The notes beneath the pieces were generated by a model. It was not told the origin of the DNA. It saw only the letters and a list, made by a program, of their open reading frames with translations, and made no database searches. Both the position numbers and the translations under genes were made by a program. Positions 54,619 to 64,000 of a DNA stretch of 64,000 nt are shown one piece after another (within the stretch, counting starts at the first letter, position 1; every line of letters starts with the position of its first letter). The stretch comes from Episyrphus balteatus (taxonomy: Eukaryota > Arthropoda > Insecta > Diptera > Syrphidae), in contig NC_079134.1 of the NCBI RefSeq assembly GCF_945859705.1, forward strand, positions 68,692,625 to 68,756,624, written 5' to 3'.

Positions 54619-55085
54619 TACACAGTTTTGGCCCTTATATATGTGTTTCCACATTCACGCGGTTTTTTGCGAATTTGCAAGGAAAAAGAAGTGCATTATA
54701 GGAGCCATTGTTGAAAAACAAAACTTTTCAAAAAATTGTTTATGGCAGGTACCGTTATTTTTTTAGCCTAAGAAAGGATTCAAAAAACTAGTTTGGACAA
54801 TCTCAAATAAAGGTAACATTCCTACCGAGGTCCTATTTCATAAACATTGACAAGTGCGACAGGTGACAACTTGACAATATCTAATTTCAGTCCCATAAAA
54901 AACACAGCCACATAAAAAATAAATAAAAGTTCTGACCTGGGGTTGCGACTAGGTTTTTTATATATTTTTCGGGTCGCTGAAACCGAATCCGAAGTCCGTT
55001 TTGCCCCATTACGTCAGGTTTTCGAAATAACCTCAAAAAATGTCACGAATGTCTCTGATCTGGATATAGTGCAATAAATGAAGCT
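54619..55085. other. Non-coding repeat-like DNA
   Basis: Contains GGCAGGTACCGTTATTTTTT (54744), shared with 50801-50960. No gene. Confidence 0.4.
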
Positions 55086-55960
55086 AAAAAAAAGGGGGTT
55101 ACCCTACAAAAGGTCCGGTAGTTCTAAATTTTTGATATGTCGTTAGGTATGGTTAGTAGATAGAAAAACCAAATTTCCAGAACCACGCCCCCTCCGCCCC
55201 CTTCAGCATCACCGAAAAACCATAGAAATCTGGCACTTTTTTCACTTTTATTCCCATAACTTTCTTCTGGTGCATTTTATTGAAAAAAAATTGTTGGTAG
55301 ACTTGTAGAAAACATAATTTCCTACGAAAATGACCTTGGTAGTATTTTTATACAACCAAAGACAACGAAGTTATGAAGCTTCCAAAAACATGTAAAATTT
55401 CGGATTTTGCAATATTTTCAGTTTCTCTCTTTAACAATTGACTTTTACGCAAAAGTCTTCATAATCAATCTTATAGACAATTTAATTACCTAAAATAAAA
55501 TGTGACCCACTTTGATTTTGTGAATCAAATAACCGAGTTAGGCCTAAAATAGTAAAAAAGTATTTTTGATAGTTTTCGAAAATTTTTTAATTATCCATTA
55601 AATGAAGGATTTGTAGGTATCCCACAAAAAGTCGGGTGGTTCTTATTCTATATTTAATCAGGTTCTAATTATAGATTAAAAAAAAAGACATAGCCACGCC
55701 CCCTCCGCCCCCTTAACCATACCCCAAAAACCAATTCTGCATTTTTTTTTTCAGTTTTATGCCCATAGCTTCCTTCTGGTCATTTAAATGTGAAAAATTA
55801 ATGTGCAAAATTGTAGAACACAAAATTTTCTACAACTTGCACATCCAATATCCACCAAACTAAGAATTTTTAAAAAAAAGTTACAATTTCCGATTTTCTT
55901 TATTTTCCGTTTCTTACCTGTTTTTTTTTTTTTTAATTTTTAGCCAAAAATCCTTTTGTA
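55086..55960. repeat. Diverged tandem pair around CCACGCCCCCTCCGCCCCCT
   Basis: Two diverged units of about 490 bp share, in order: a GGTAGTTCTAAAT-like block, AAAACCA..., the C-rich CCACGCCCCCTCCGCCCCCT (55183 and 55692), CCCATA[A/G]CTTTCTTCTGGT-like and TTGTAGAA-AACA blocks. Non-coding. Confidence 0.7.
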
Positions 55961-56189
55961 GGGAATTCATTTTCATTAATACAACTTTATTCTTTTGATA
56001 AGAACCAGGTAAGTATTTTTATTTAATAAAAGTCATATTTCTTAATAACCTAGTTTAATATCACATGCGCTTATAAAGCGGTGCGTTATGGGTGGACGAA
56101 GGTAAAAGAATTGGGGTATAAGGGGCAGGGGTAGAAGGTGGGGAAATATAGAAGTAATAAGTGGAGTTGAAGATGGTGAATTATGAGAA

Positions 56190-56430
56190 AAGTTGGCTTC
56201 GTTGAATTTTTCTTCAAATTGATCGATGATATCTGATCTTCTTCGTCGTCATCTTCATAAAAAATTCATGTGGACGATTTTGACAGGATTGTCCACAGCA
56301 AAACTTACAGAATGTGGATAATTTCTTTCCTGCATCTGCCAGCTCCCATGCATCTAGGCACATAGGTATTTGCATGACACAGCTTTCATCAATTTTTGGG
56401 GAGCAGGATCTTGCACAGTTTTAATGGGTT
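56190..56430 (-). pseudogene. Possible Cys-rich transposon-protein remnant
   Basis: On the minus strand one frame gives STFCKFCCGQSCQNR preceded by SCVMQIPMCLDAWE, and an adjacent frame gives EDDDEEDQISSI. Cys-rich stretches ending in C-x-GQSC-x-N followed by an acidic run occur at the C-terminus of some insect transposon-linked proteins. The frame is broken several times. Weak evidence. Confidence 0.25.
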
Positions 56431-56570
56431 GCAATATCGGAGAGAGCTTAGAGATTGACTACTGTCCTCTCCATATAAAGCCAACAAGATATGTTCTTCA
56501 TTTTATTTTTTATATTTCATTTTTCATTTATTAAGATAAAAACTTTTTTACATTGTACTTCGAGATTAAT

Positions 56571-56903
56571 TGTTACACATGCCTCCAATAAAAATATCAT
56601 TTAATAAACAAGTTCATTGCACTTTGCAACGAACTACATATTAATGTTACAAATATCAATTATTCCTAGAATTTTGCATTTTATTTTCCATTCACACAAT
56701 TTATAATAATTATTCTAAGAAATATTTTATTTCAACATGTGAATGCAATCTTGCACATTGTTAATGCAAGCTTGCATATCACACGTTGAAAACCGAAGTA
56801 TAACGAACAATAAAATTAAATACAAATGTTAGTCTTAAGATAGATTCCGAATTGAACAAATAAAAATTATTTTTTTAAATTTCAATTTTGATAAAATTAT
56901 TAC
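56571..56903 (+). repeat. 5' LTR
   Basis: 333 bp from TGTTACACATGCC to AATTATTAC, directly followed by the primer-binding site. The first 163 bp are repeated at 63736-63898. Confidence 0.85.
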
Positions 56904-56921
56904 TGGCGCAGTCGGTGACGG
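56904..56921 (+). other. Primer-binding site (tRNA-Ser type)
   Basis: TGGCGCAGTCGGTGACG begins one base after the LTR. Its first 11-13 bases are those used by 17.6- and 297-type elements, primed by tRNA-Ser. Confidence 0.75.
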
Positions 56922-57126
56922 ATTGTGGTATATTGTTTTTTTTTAAGAAAAAAGAAACAATAGTTCGTTTTTACGTTTGAACCGCAAAACCTACAAAACA
57001 ATTAGTGTGAAATGAAATGATAAAGATACATTTCTAAGAAACAAAAATACCTGTCAATAAATTGTTCCGTGAAAACATATTAAAATCTAAAGTCAAAAAA
57101 AAAAAAAAAAAAAAAGACATAAAACT

Positions 57127-57152
57127 GTCTACATTTACCCACATTGAACCTA
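57127..57152 (-). repeat. MITE end relic in the leader
   Basis: GTCTACATTTACCCACATTG followed by AACCTA differs at only two positions from the right end of the MITE at 52749-53745. Flanked by poly-A runs on both sides. Confidence 0.6.
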
Positions 57153-57289
57153 TATCATAAAAAAAAAAAAAAAAAAATTGAAGTTTTTAAATTAAATATA
57201 AAAAAATAAAAAGAATCATAAACTAAGACTTTTGAAAAACAATCAAAGGAAAGAAGAAAAATAAAAGTGGATTCAGTGAATTAACCCAC

Positions 57290-57437
57290 CAACAATCATC
57301 TCAACAAAATCAGCTCATCTCTAAATCAACAATCATCTCAACAAAATCAGCTCATCTCTAAATCAACAATCATCTCAACAAAATCAGCTCATCTCTAAAT
57401 CAACAATCATCAAAACAAAATCACCTCACCTCTTAAG
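57290..57437 (+). repeat. 37-bp tandem repeat, four copies, in the leader
   Basis: Unit CAACAATCATCTCAACAAAA TCAGCTCATCTCTAAAT starts at 57290, 57327, 57364 and 57401; the first three are identical and the fourth diverged. Located between primer site and gag, where packaging or insulator-like repeats occur in related elements (for example the gypsy leader). Confidence 0.9.
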
Positions 57438-57599
57438 CAACAATCAACTAAATTTTCAACAACAAGGTTTAACTTTGATTATTATTATTTTTATTATTTT
57501 TATCATTATTATTACTATTTCTATTATTATTAATCCATTTGATTTTTTTTTATATATAATTATGACCTATATTAAATATTCTTTTACTATTCAAATAAC

Positions 57600-58850
57600 A
57601 TGTCTAATACAGGAAATTTAGATGAAAATATTTTAGAAGAAAATAACGAGATAGCAAAACACATAGAGGATTTAAGAGAAAGAAGTAGTCAAATTTCCGA
57701 TATATTAGGAAATTTTTTCTCAGAAAGAACAGATAATAATAAAGAAAAAATGCTAACATTAAATATAGATCCATTAAAATACATCTCAAAACTCCCTGAT
57801 TTCAACGGAGATTATAGAGAACTACAAAATTTTATAGATTTGGTAGACAAGATCCACCCTGTTTTGGTCAAATATGACCAACTCTCTCAAAGTATCTTTT
57901 CTGATTACTTAAAATCAAAAGTAAAAGGTAAAGCGAGGGAAGAACTAGAGATAAACTCTCATATAACTTCATGGCCTGACATAAAGGCAACACTTATTAG
58001 CAACTTCGGTGACAGACTTACACTCGAGGAGCTATTTGACGAACTTAGGTCCGTCCAATTTAAAACAAACAGCGTAGACTTCTTTAATGAAATAAAAACT
58101 ACTTTGAGACGATTAAATATAAAAACAAAACTTATTTTTGAAAAAGAAGATCATACAATAATCGAAACAAACATAGAAAATAATAAACATTCCGCTCTAG
58201 TTATTTTTAGAAATAAAATTCCCGAACCAATGCGTTCACTGATATGTTGCAGGAATCCGCAAAGCTTAGAAAGTGCAATCACTATTCTACATGAGTGTGG
58301 ATACGCACATTATAATCCTTATAATAAATCCCTTACTCCTAAACTTAATACACAACAACATAAAGACACTGACACTGCTATACAAAAGAAAAGACCAATG
58401 AACCCAAACACATCTTGGCAACCTAGATCATTTAACCACCAATATATGAACCCATCATTTGAGTCTTATAGACCAAACAATTTTAATACATCGTGGCAAC
58501 CTAGAACAACAAATAATAATTATATAAAGCCCCCATTCGATCACTATCGATCAAATAATACTAGTTATAATGCAAATAGGCAACCTAATAATAATAACTA
58601 CATAAAACCACCATTTGAGCATTATCGACCCCATCCAAATAACTATAATAATACCCAACACTACAACAGTAACAATCAGAATCAAAACCCTTTCAGGAAT
58701 TCTAACAATTCTAATAATCGTAACACTCAAGAACCTATGGAAATAGGACTTGCTCAAAGAAGGCAAGATACTAATCAAAAAAATCAAAACTATAATATAG
58801 AACCCTCAAATTTTCACTTACTAGCCTCGGATACAACCTACCCTATATAA
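57600..58850 (+). CDS. gag polyprotein of errantivirus-like element
   Basis: 416 residues from ATG (57600) to TAA. The first half is acidic/helical and gag-like (LNIDPLKYISKLPDFNGDY, ELQNFIDLVDKI, FSDYLKSKVKGKAREEL), corresponding to the capsid region of 17.6-type Gag. The last 150 residues are Asn-rich and contain three diverged copies of a Y-[IM]-[KN]-P-[PS]-F-x-[HS]-YR motif. No C-x2-C-x4-H-x4-C zinc knuckle is present, as in many errantiviruses. Gag assembles the particle and binds element RNA. The pol frame begins by a probable -1 shift near the end of this gene. Frame intact. Confidence 0.88.
   Translation: MSNTGNLDENILEENNEIAKHIEDLRERSSQISDILGNFFSERTDNNKEKMLTLNIDPLKYISKLPDFNGDYRELQNFIDLVDKIHPVLVKYDQLSQSIFSDYLKSKVKGKAREELEINSHITSWPDIKATLISNFGDRLTLEELFDELRSVQFKTNSVDFFNEIKTTLRRLNIKTKLIFEKEDHTIIETNIENNKHSALVIFRNKIPEPMRSLICCRNPQSLESAITILHECGYAHYNPYNKSLTPKLNTQQHKDTDTAIQKKRPMNPNTSWQPRSFNHQYMNPSFESYRPNNFNTSWQPRTTNNNYIKPPFDHYRSNNTSYNANRQPNNNNYIKPPFEHYRPHPNNYNNTQHYNSNNQNQNPFRNSNNSNNRNTQEPMEIGLAQRRQDTNQKNQNYNIEPSNFHLLASDTTYPI
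58808..58814 (+). promoter_or_regulatory. Probable -1 ribosomal frameshift site
   Basis: In the gag frame the bases read A AAT TTT, the X-XXY-YYZ slippery heptamer. The pol frame (-1) is open across this point, 34 bases before the gag stop, and pol has no ATG at its start. A downstream stimulatory structure was not modelled. Confidence 0.65.
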
Positions 58851-58852
58851 TA

Positions 58853-61800
58853 GTGTCATCTACAACTAGACCATTAAAGTTTATAATCGATACTGGAGCC
58901 ACCCATTCAATTATAAACCCAGAAATATGCCACCCTAAATGGCATATTGATTTAGAAGAACCACTTAATCTTAAGACACTCAGTCACAATATTAAAATAA
59001 ATAAAAAGGCACAGATTCCTCTATTTAGCGAATTAGGTGACAGCAACATAAGAACAGAATTCTTAATTTGTCAATTCCATACCGAATTTGACGGATTAAT
59101 AGGAAATAACATATTGACACCTTTAGAAGTAAATATAGACTATAAAAATAAATTGATAAAAACAAAAGACAAAATCATAGAATTGCATTTTAATAATAAA
59201 GTCCCTACATCAGTTAAACTTACCGAAATAGATGTACCTGTTAAACAAGAAAAAGGACTGGGATATATAAATGAAACCATATTAGGAGATAACTTAATAA
59301 TAAAAGAAGGAATTTATAATATAGACAATTATGTCATGATTGCAAATGCAGAGGTAATTGGAAGTAACACAGATTTGATCCCTTTTGAAGATAAAATGGA
59401 CATTGAAAGTGTGGATTCCAAAAATTTCAAAATTATAGACGAAGATTCAGAAAATTTATCTTTCTTAAAACAAATAAGAATAAGTCATTTAAATAGTGAA
59501 GAGAAAAGAGAGATATTAAAATTAACCAAACAATATAATGATATTTTCTATGAAGAAAATACTAAACTATCGTTTACAAATGCTATTAAACATAGAATAA
59601 GAACGACAGATAACATTCCTATCCAGAGTAGAACATATCGCTACCCCTATATACATAAGGAAGAAGTTAATAGTCAAATCCAAGAAATGTTGGATAGCAA
59701 AATAATTAGGCACAGTAATTCTCCATATTCAGCCCCCATTTGGATCGTCCCTAAGAAGGTTGACGCCAGCGGAAAATCAAAGTGGAGAATGGTGATCGAT
59801 TACAGAAAACTTAATCAAGTAACTGTAGATGACAAATATCCGATCCCGAATATTGACGAAATTTTAGAAAAACTTGGCAGAAGTCAATACTTCACCACAC
59901 TCGATCTTGCAAAAGGATTTCATCAGATTGAAATTCACGAAGATGATATTCATAAAACTGCTTTTAGCGTCGAAAATGGCCACTATGAGTTTCTCCGTAT
60001 GCCATTCGGATTAAAAACAGCTCCAGCCACGTTTCAGAGGCTGATGAATGAAGCGTTAGGTGACTATATAAATAAAATCTGTCTCGTGTATATGGATGAT
60101 GTAATTGTGTTCTCTACTTCATTACAAGAACACATTGATTCATTAAAGAAAATATTCAAACGCCTAAGAGAAGTAAATTTAAAAGTACAAATGGACAAAT
60201 CGGAATTTCTTAAGAAAGAAACCGAATTTCTTGGCCATGTTGTTACCCCTGAAGGCATAAAACCCAATCCAAAAAAGATTGAGTGCATAAAGAAATATCC
60301 CATACCAAAAACCGCTAAAGAAATTAAACAATTTCTAGGTTTAACCGGTTACTACCGGAAATTTATTAAAGATTATTCTAAGATTGCTAAACCTATGACA
60401 TTATATTTAAAAAATGATGCTAAGATAAATATTTTAAATCCAGAATACATTAAGGCCTTTGAAACACTTAAAACTCTCATTACTAACGATCCAATTTTAG
60501 TTTATCCGGATTTTTCCAAACCCTTTACTTTGACCACTGATGCTAGCAATTTTGCTATAGGCGCTGTCCTATCGCAAGACGACCGTCCCGTTTCATTTGG
60601 TAGTCGTACTTTAAACGAACACGAGATAAATTATAGTACGATAGAAAAAGAATTGTTAGCTATAGTATGGGCCACTAAGTATTATAGACCTTACTTATTT
60701 GGTAGAAAATTTATAATCGAAACCGACCATAAACCTCTAACATGGCTCTTCTCAATAAAAGAACCTAATTCTAAACTTATAAGATGGAGATTGAGACTAT
60801 CTGAATTCGATTTCAAAATAATATATAAAAAGGGAACTCTTAACAGCAATGCTGATGCACTTTCCCGTATACCCGTAAATACAGAAGTAAATCTTATAAG
60901 TAATAATGACTGCATTCCTATAACTAAATCAGGTATTAATATTTTTAAAAATCAAGTAATAATAGTAAAATCTCAATCAGGAGCAACTCGAATTAAACAT
61001 TTAAAAGTATTTGATAGGAATCGATGTACGATACATTTAAAAAACTTGGATGAACAATATGCCATAATGCTGTTAAAAAATCATTTTAAACCTAATGGTT
61101 TAAATGCAATTCTCATTGAAGATGATCAATTTTATAATATCTTTGAAAAAGCTTTTCAAGATAACTTCTCAAACAATGATAAATTTAAAATTATTCGGTG
61201 TTTTCAACTGTTAGAAGATGTAACAGATGAAAATAAACTAGCAGAAATAATAGAGAAAGAACATTTAAGAAATAATCATAGAGGTATAACAGAAGTATAC
61301 AAAGAAATAAAATTAAGTTATTTCAACCCAAAACTGCTTAAAAGAATAACACAATATATAAACAACTGCGATGTGTGTAATATTGAAAAATACGTAAGAA
61401 ACCCTCCTAAGCCGTTATTTAAAATTACGGAAACTCCAGAAAAACCGCATGAAATAATCCATATAGACGTATTCTATACCTTAGAAAAGTCACTATTTTT
61501 AACTATAATAGACAAATTCACAAAGCACGCTTGTGCAATCAAAATTTCTAGTAGAACGTGGATCGAATTTAAAAGAGCTCTTTCTTACTATTTTAGCCAA
61601 TTCGGAAAAGTAAGAACAATTATAGTAGATAATGAACTGGGATTTAAAGCAATTCCCATGAAAGAATATCTAGAACATTGTAACGTAGAAATCCATTATA
61701 CATCCAACAGCAACCACACATCAAACTCTGACGTTGAAAGATTACACAATACTATTAACGAACATATCCGACTTCTAAAACATGATGACAGAACGGAAGA

Positions 61801-62164
61801 CGATACAACCGAAGACAAAATTTTAAAGATTATAACATATTATAATAATTCAATTCATTCTACAACAAATCGAAAACCCATAGACTTTGTTAATGGACAA
61901 ATACACCAGGACGAATATAAAGACATTCATGACACCATTCTAAAGAAAAAACAAAAAGTCATAGACAAACTAAACGAAAACCGACAAGACGAAACTATAG
62001 AAAATGGAGAGAACTTTATAAAAGAAATTAGAGGAGGAAAAAACCATACAAAATACAGAAAACTTAATACACAAAAGATAGATGAAGACCATGTTATTGA
62101 TTTAAAAAATCAAAATAAGTATTATAGAACTCATATTAAATCAAGAAAAAAATATCAAACATAG
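58853..62164 (+). CDS. pol polyprotein (protease, RT, RNase H, integrase)
   Basis: About 1103 residues in the -1 frame relative to gag, without an ATG, so translated as Gag-Pol. Residue positions count from 58853. Protease: FIIDTGATHSII (about 10-21). RT: YPIPNIDEILEKLGRSQYFT and LVYMDDVIVF with YMDD near 412. RNase H: TTDASNFAIGAVLSQ near 560, YSTIEKELLAIVWA, TDHKPL. Integrase: zinc finger HLRNNHRG...CDVC (about 802-842), catalytic IDVFYT (870), IIVDNELGF (925) and DVERLH (960). The chain ends in a basic tail. All active-site residues are present and the frame is uninterrupted, so the enzyme set may be functional. Confidence 0.92.
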   Translation: MSSTTRPLKFIIDTGATHSIINPEICHPKWHIDLEEPLNLKTLSHNIKINKKAQIPLFSELGDSNIRTEFLICQFHTEFDGLIGNNILTPLEVNIDYKNKLIKTKDKIIELHFNNKVPTSVKLTEIDVPVKQEKGLGYINETILGDNLIIKEGIYNIDNYVMIANAEVIGSNTDLIPFEDKMDIESVDSKNFKIIDEDSENLSFLKQIRISHLNSEEKREILKLTKQYNDIFYEENTKLSFTNAIKHRIRTTDNIPIQSRTYRYPYIHKEEVNSQIQEMLDSKIIRHSNSPYSAPIWIVPKKVDASGKSKWRMVIDYRKLNQVTVDDKYPIPNIDEILEKLGRSQYFTTLDLAKGFHQIEIHEDDIHKTAFSVENGHYEFLRMPFGLKTAPATFQRLMNEALGDYINKICLVYMDDVIVFSTSLQEHIDSLKKIFKRLREVNLKVQMDKSEFLKKETEFLGHVVTPEGIKPNPKKIECIKKYPIPKTAKEIKQFLGLTGYYRKFIKDYSKIAKPMTLYLKNDAKINILNPEYIKAFETLKTLITNDPILVYPDFSKPFTLTTDASNFAIGAVLSQDDRPVSFGSRTLNEHEINYSTIEKELLAIVWATKYYRPYLFGRKFIIETDHKPLTWLFSIKEPNSKLIRWRLRLSEFDFKIIYKKGTLNSNADALSRIPVNTEVNLISNNDCIPITKSGINIFKNQVIIVKSQSGATRIKHLKVFDRNRCTIHLKNLDEQYAIMLLKNHFKPNGLNAILIEDDQFYNIFEKAFQDNFSNNDKFKIIRCFQLLEDVTDENKLAEIIEKEHLRNNHRGITEVYKEIKLSYFNPKLLKRITQYINNCDVCNIEKYVRNPPKPLFKITETPEKPHEIIHIDVFYTLEKSLFLTIIDKFTKHACAIKISSRTWIEFKRALSYYFSQFGKVRTIIVDNELGFKAIPMKEYLEHCNVEIHYTSNSNHTSNSDVERLHNTINEHIRLLKHDDRTEDDTTEDKILKIITYYNNSIHSTTNRKPIDFVNGQIHQDEYKDIHDTILKKKQKVIDKLNENRQDETIENGENFIKEIRGGKNHTKYRKLNTQKIDEDHVIDLKNQNKYYRTHIKSRKKYQT

Positions 62165-62203
62165 ACGAACCAACAACGAAATATAACTCATAATTTATTT
62201 ACA

Positions 62204-62362
62204 GGAAATAAAGATGACTACACTAAAATGGAATTCGATACTCATATTGCTCATGATATTGACCATAACAAAAACCCAAGACATACAAATTACTGACCTC
62301 AACAACAACAACGGACATATAACAATAAATCTGGGAGAAATTAAAATATTTAAAAATTACTT
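62204..62362 (+). pseudogene. env 5' piece with signal peptide, frame-broken
   Basis: TTATTTACAG ending at 62204 is a good splice acceptor just before ATG (62214), as expected because errantivirus env is made from a spliced mRNA. The start encodes a typical signal peptide (a short N-terminus, then LILLMILTI), and after about 48 codons meets TAA. The main env frame is open from just downstream in a different frame. An indel between about 62350 and 62380 separates the two. This copy probably cannot make a normal secreted Env. Confidence 0.65.
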
Positions 62363-62455
62363 CATATAATTAATATTACAGAATTCGAGACTACTAAGGA
62401 ACATATACATAACAACATTTTAAAACTAGAAGACAAAACAGAATTATTAGGACCT

Positions 62456-63769
62456 ATGTTCATGACATTAAAACAAAATCTTTTACTTCTAACTGCAAAA
62501 ATTCAAAATATTAAACCGCATTTCAAAACCAAGAGAGCACTCGTAAATATTTTAGGCACAGGACTAAAATATATTGCAGGCACGATGGACCAAGAAGATG
62601 AGGTCCAAATTAAAGAGAAACTTAATCAATTAAATTCCGAAAATAAGAAACTTATTAATGAAAATAATAAACAAGTTATCATAAATAAGTTGTTGACAGA
62701 ACAAATTACTAATGTTACGAACCACATTAATAAACAACAAAAATCAATAGAAACTTACCTAAACACATACAACCAAAAACTAATAGGAACAATACAAACA
62801 ATCGAAACCGAACTTGAAATAATGCAATACTTATATCAGATAAACAACAACATTTTACTCCTCAGAAACCACATTGACGACATAGAGCAAATTTTATTTT
62901 CAAGTAAACTAGGAATCTTAACTAGAAACATTTTGAGTCCAGAAGAACTAGCTTTAGTTCCGGACATAGAAAACTTAGCAGAAATCAAGCTAACCATTGC
63001 AACATATCAAGACCAAATTGTTATCATATTACTACTTCCACAAATATCTGATCATAGATTTTCTCAAATAGCTATAGAACCACTTTCGGATAAAGAGAAC
63101 ATGGCGGTTATGTTCAAATTTAAAAACGTTCTGTTAGATGAAGATAATAATATTTTTGAATTTCCTGTAAAAGACAATATAAAAAGAAATCTCGTCGAAA
63201 TTTCGGATGAATATTGTATTCATCAAATATTTAAACCTAGAAAAACAATTGAAACATGTAATAAAATGAAATCAAACACATCAGAAATTAAAGAAATAAC
63301 AACAGGTATAATACTGTTAAATAATATAAAAGAAACACAAATTATTCAAAACTGTAATAAACAAAATATAATATTGAAAGGAAATTATCTAATAAAATTT
63401 CAAAATTGTAAGTTGAACATTAAAAATGTAACTTATCAAAACTTTATTAAATCTATTCATGACAAATTTGTTTTGCCAAATTTCTTCATTCAAGTTAGTA
63501 AAAATAAAACTATACCTCAATTAAATATTGAAGAATTATATCTCAAACATATTCAAAATAGAGAAATAATACAAGAAATAAAAAAAAATAATGTAACTTT
63601 TAACATTACATCATTAGCTTCAAATATTTTCATGATATTGTTTTTTTGTATTGTAATTAGTCTTTTAATAAAACACAAAATGCAAAATAAATCAAAAGTA
63701 AAAATTTCGTCGGAGCCTCAATCTGACGGTGGGGGTGTTACACATGCCTCCAATAAAAATATCATTTAA
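62456..63769 (+). CDS. env-like envelope protein of errantivirus-like element, main frame
   Basis: 437 residues from the first ATG in this frame; the natural start is upstream and frame-broken (62214). Near the N-terminus a basic KTKR site is followed by ALVNILGTGLKYIAGTMDQ, matching the furin-type cleavage site and conserved segment after it in errantivirus and baculovirus F-type envelope proteins. A heptad-like region (residues about 45-110) suggests a coiled coil. A transmembrane helix (SNIFMILFFCIVISLLI, about 390-407) precedes a short cytoplasmic tail. Such proteins mediate membrane fusion in relatives. The last residues are read within the polypurine tract and LTR. Confidence 0.82.
   Translation: MFMTLKQNLLLLTAKIQNIKPHFKTKRALVNILGTGLKYIAGTMDQEDEVQIKEKLNQLNSENKKLINENNKQVIINKLLTEQITNVTNHINKQQKSIETYLNTYNQKLIGTIQTIETELEIMQYLYQINNNILLLRNHIDDIEQILFSSKLGILTRNILSPEELALVPDIENLAEIKLTIATYQDQIVIILLLPQISDHRFSQIAIEPLSDKENMAVMFKFKNVLLDEDNNIFEFPVKDNIKRNLVEISDEYCIHQIFKPRKTIETCNKMKSNTSEIKEITTGIILLNNIKETQIIQNCNKQNIILKGNYLIKFQNCKLNIKNVTYQNFIKSIHDKFVLPNFFIQVSKNKTIPQLNIEELYLKHIQNREIIQEIKKNNVTFNITSLASNIFMILFFCIVISLLIKHKMQNKSKVKISSEPQSDGGGVTHASNKNII
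63728..63735 (+). other. Polypurine tract
   Basis: GGTGGGGG directly before the 3' LTR start, the plus-strand primer site. It overlaps the env reading frame. Confidence 0.7.
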
Positions 63770-63898
63770 TAAACAAGTTCATTGCACTTTGCAACGAACT
63801 ACATATTAATGTTACAAATATCAATTATTCCTAGAATTTTGCATTTTATTTTCCATTCACACAATTTATAATAATTATTCTAAGAAATATTTTATTTC
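63736..63898 (+). repeat. 3' LTR, truncated to 163 bp
   Basis: Matches 56571-56733 and then changes abruptly, at TTTATTTC, to env sequence equal to 62809 onward. Confidence 0.88.
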
Positions 63899-64000
63899 CG
63901 AACTTGAAATAATGCAATACTTATATCAGATAAACAACAACATTTTACTCCTCAGAAACCACATTGACGACATAGAGCAAATTTTATTTTCAAGTAAACT
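63899..64000 (+). repeat. Duplicated env segment after LTR breakpoint
   Basis: Repeats 62809-62910 without visible differences (AACTTGAAATAATGCAATAC and onward). Implies a direct repeat with a 1090-bp period that continues beyond the window. Confidence 0.88.

Larger units (their letters stand above)
56571..64000 (+). mobile_element. Errantivirus-like LTR retrotransposon with env
   Basis: 5' LTR (56571-56903), primer site, 680-bp leader, gag, pol, env, polypurine tract and part of the 3' LTR, all on the plus strand. Domain order, a tRNA-Ser-type primer site and an env gene resemble the 17.6/297/gypsy (errantivirus) group. The two LTRs agree over the 163 bp they share, so the insertion is recent. 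The element is not intact: env is frame-broken near its start and the right end is rearranged. Confidence 0.9.

Overview
This is an AT-rich piece of an insect nuclear genome. Poly-A/T tracts, TACATACATATGTA-like words, spliced genes and the transposon families present suggest a fly (Diptera, probably higher Diptera), but no single sequence fixes the species. The only confident host gene is the 3' end of an ABCG transporter (last two exons, 30192-30448 and 32107-32451, + strand). Its intron holds a 1.57-kb foldback element, and an LTR retrotransposon begins within about 50 bp of its stop codon. A second possible host gene is a chain of three unassigned small exons at 22757-23367.

Nearly everything else is mobile DNA, much of it nested. 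From left to right: a 5'-truncated non-LTR retrotransposon tail with a 12-bp target duplication (1-1.5 kb); a Tc1-like element carrying a duplicated tRNA-derived SINE (4-6.2 kb); arrays of TGAAC words including a 113-bp satellite (6.7-9.8 kb), broken by a jockey-like fragment; a 4.07-kb Transib (RAG1-like) transposon (10371-14438) whose ends are CACAGTG heptamers flanked by CGGCG, with a two-exon transposase gene interrupted by a second element that also shows Transib-type ends; a 5.6-kb stack of inverted-repeat elements nested four deep (14.6-20.2 kb); duplicated foldbacks (20.8-22.5 kb); and several MITE-like elements and a GC-rich repeat cluster (23.5-29.6 kb).

From 32.5 to 54 kb lies one old Gypsy-type LTR element (LTR, gag and protease at 32.5-33.9 kb; RT and integrase at 47.2-50.4 kb; second LTR piece at 53.9 kb), apparently split by later insertions. 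These include two Penelope-like fragments that encode only the GIY-YIG endonuclease part and are bounded by inverted repeats, a 4.85-kb long-inverted-repeat element, a degenerate jockey-like non-LTR element on the minus strand, and several MITEs.

From 56571 to the window end is a well-preserved errantivirus-like LTR retrotransposon with long gag, pol and env reading frames, a tRNA-Ser-type primer site and a probable -1 frameshift signal. Its env start is broken by a frame change. Its 3' LTR stops after 163 bp and jumps back into env, indicating a tandem duplication or an assembly error.

Two themes recur: MITE-like elements flanked by TA whose interiors are built from copies of their own terminal motif, and insertions inside other elements whose empty-site reading frame or repeat arm can still be read, giving an order of events.
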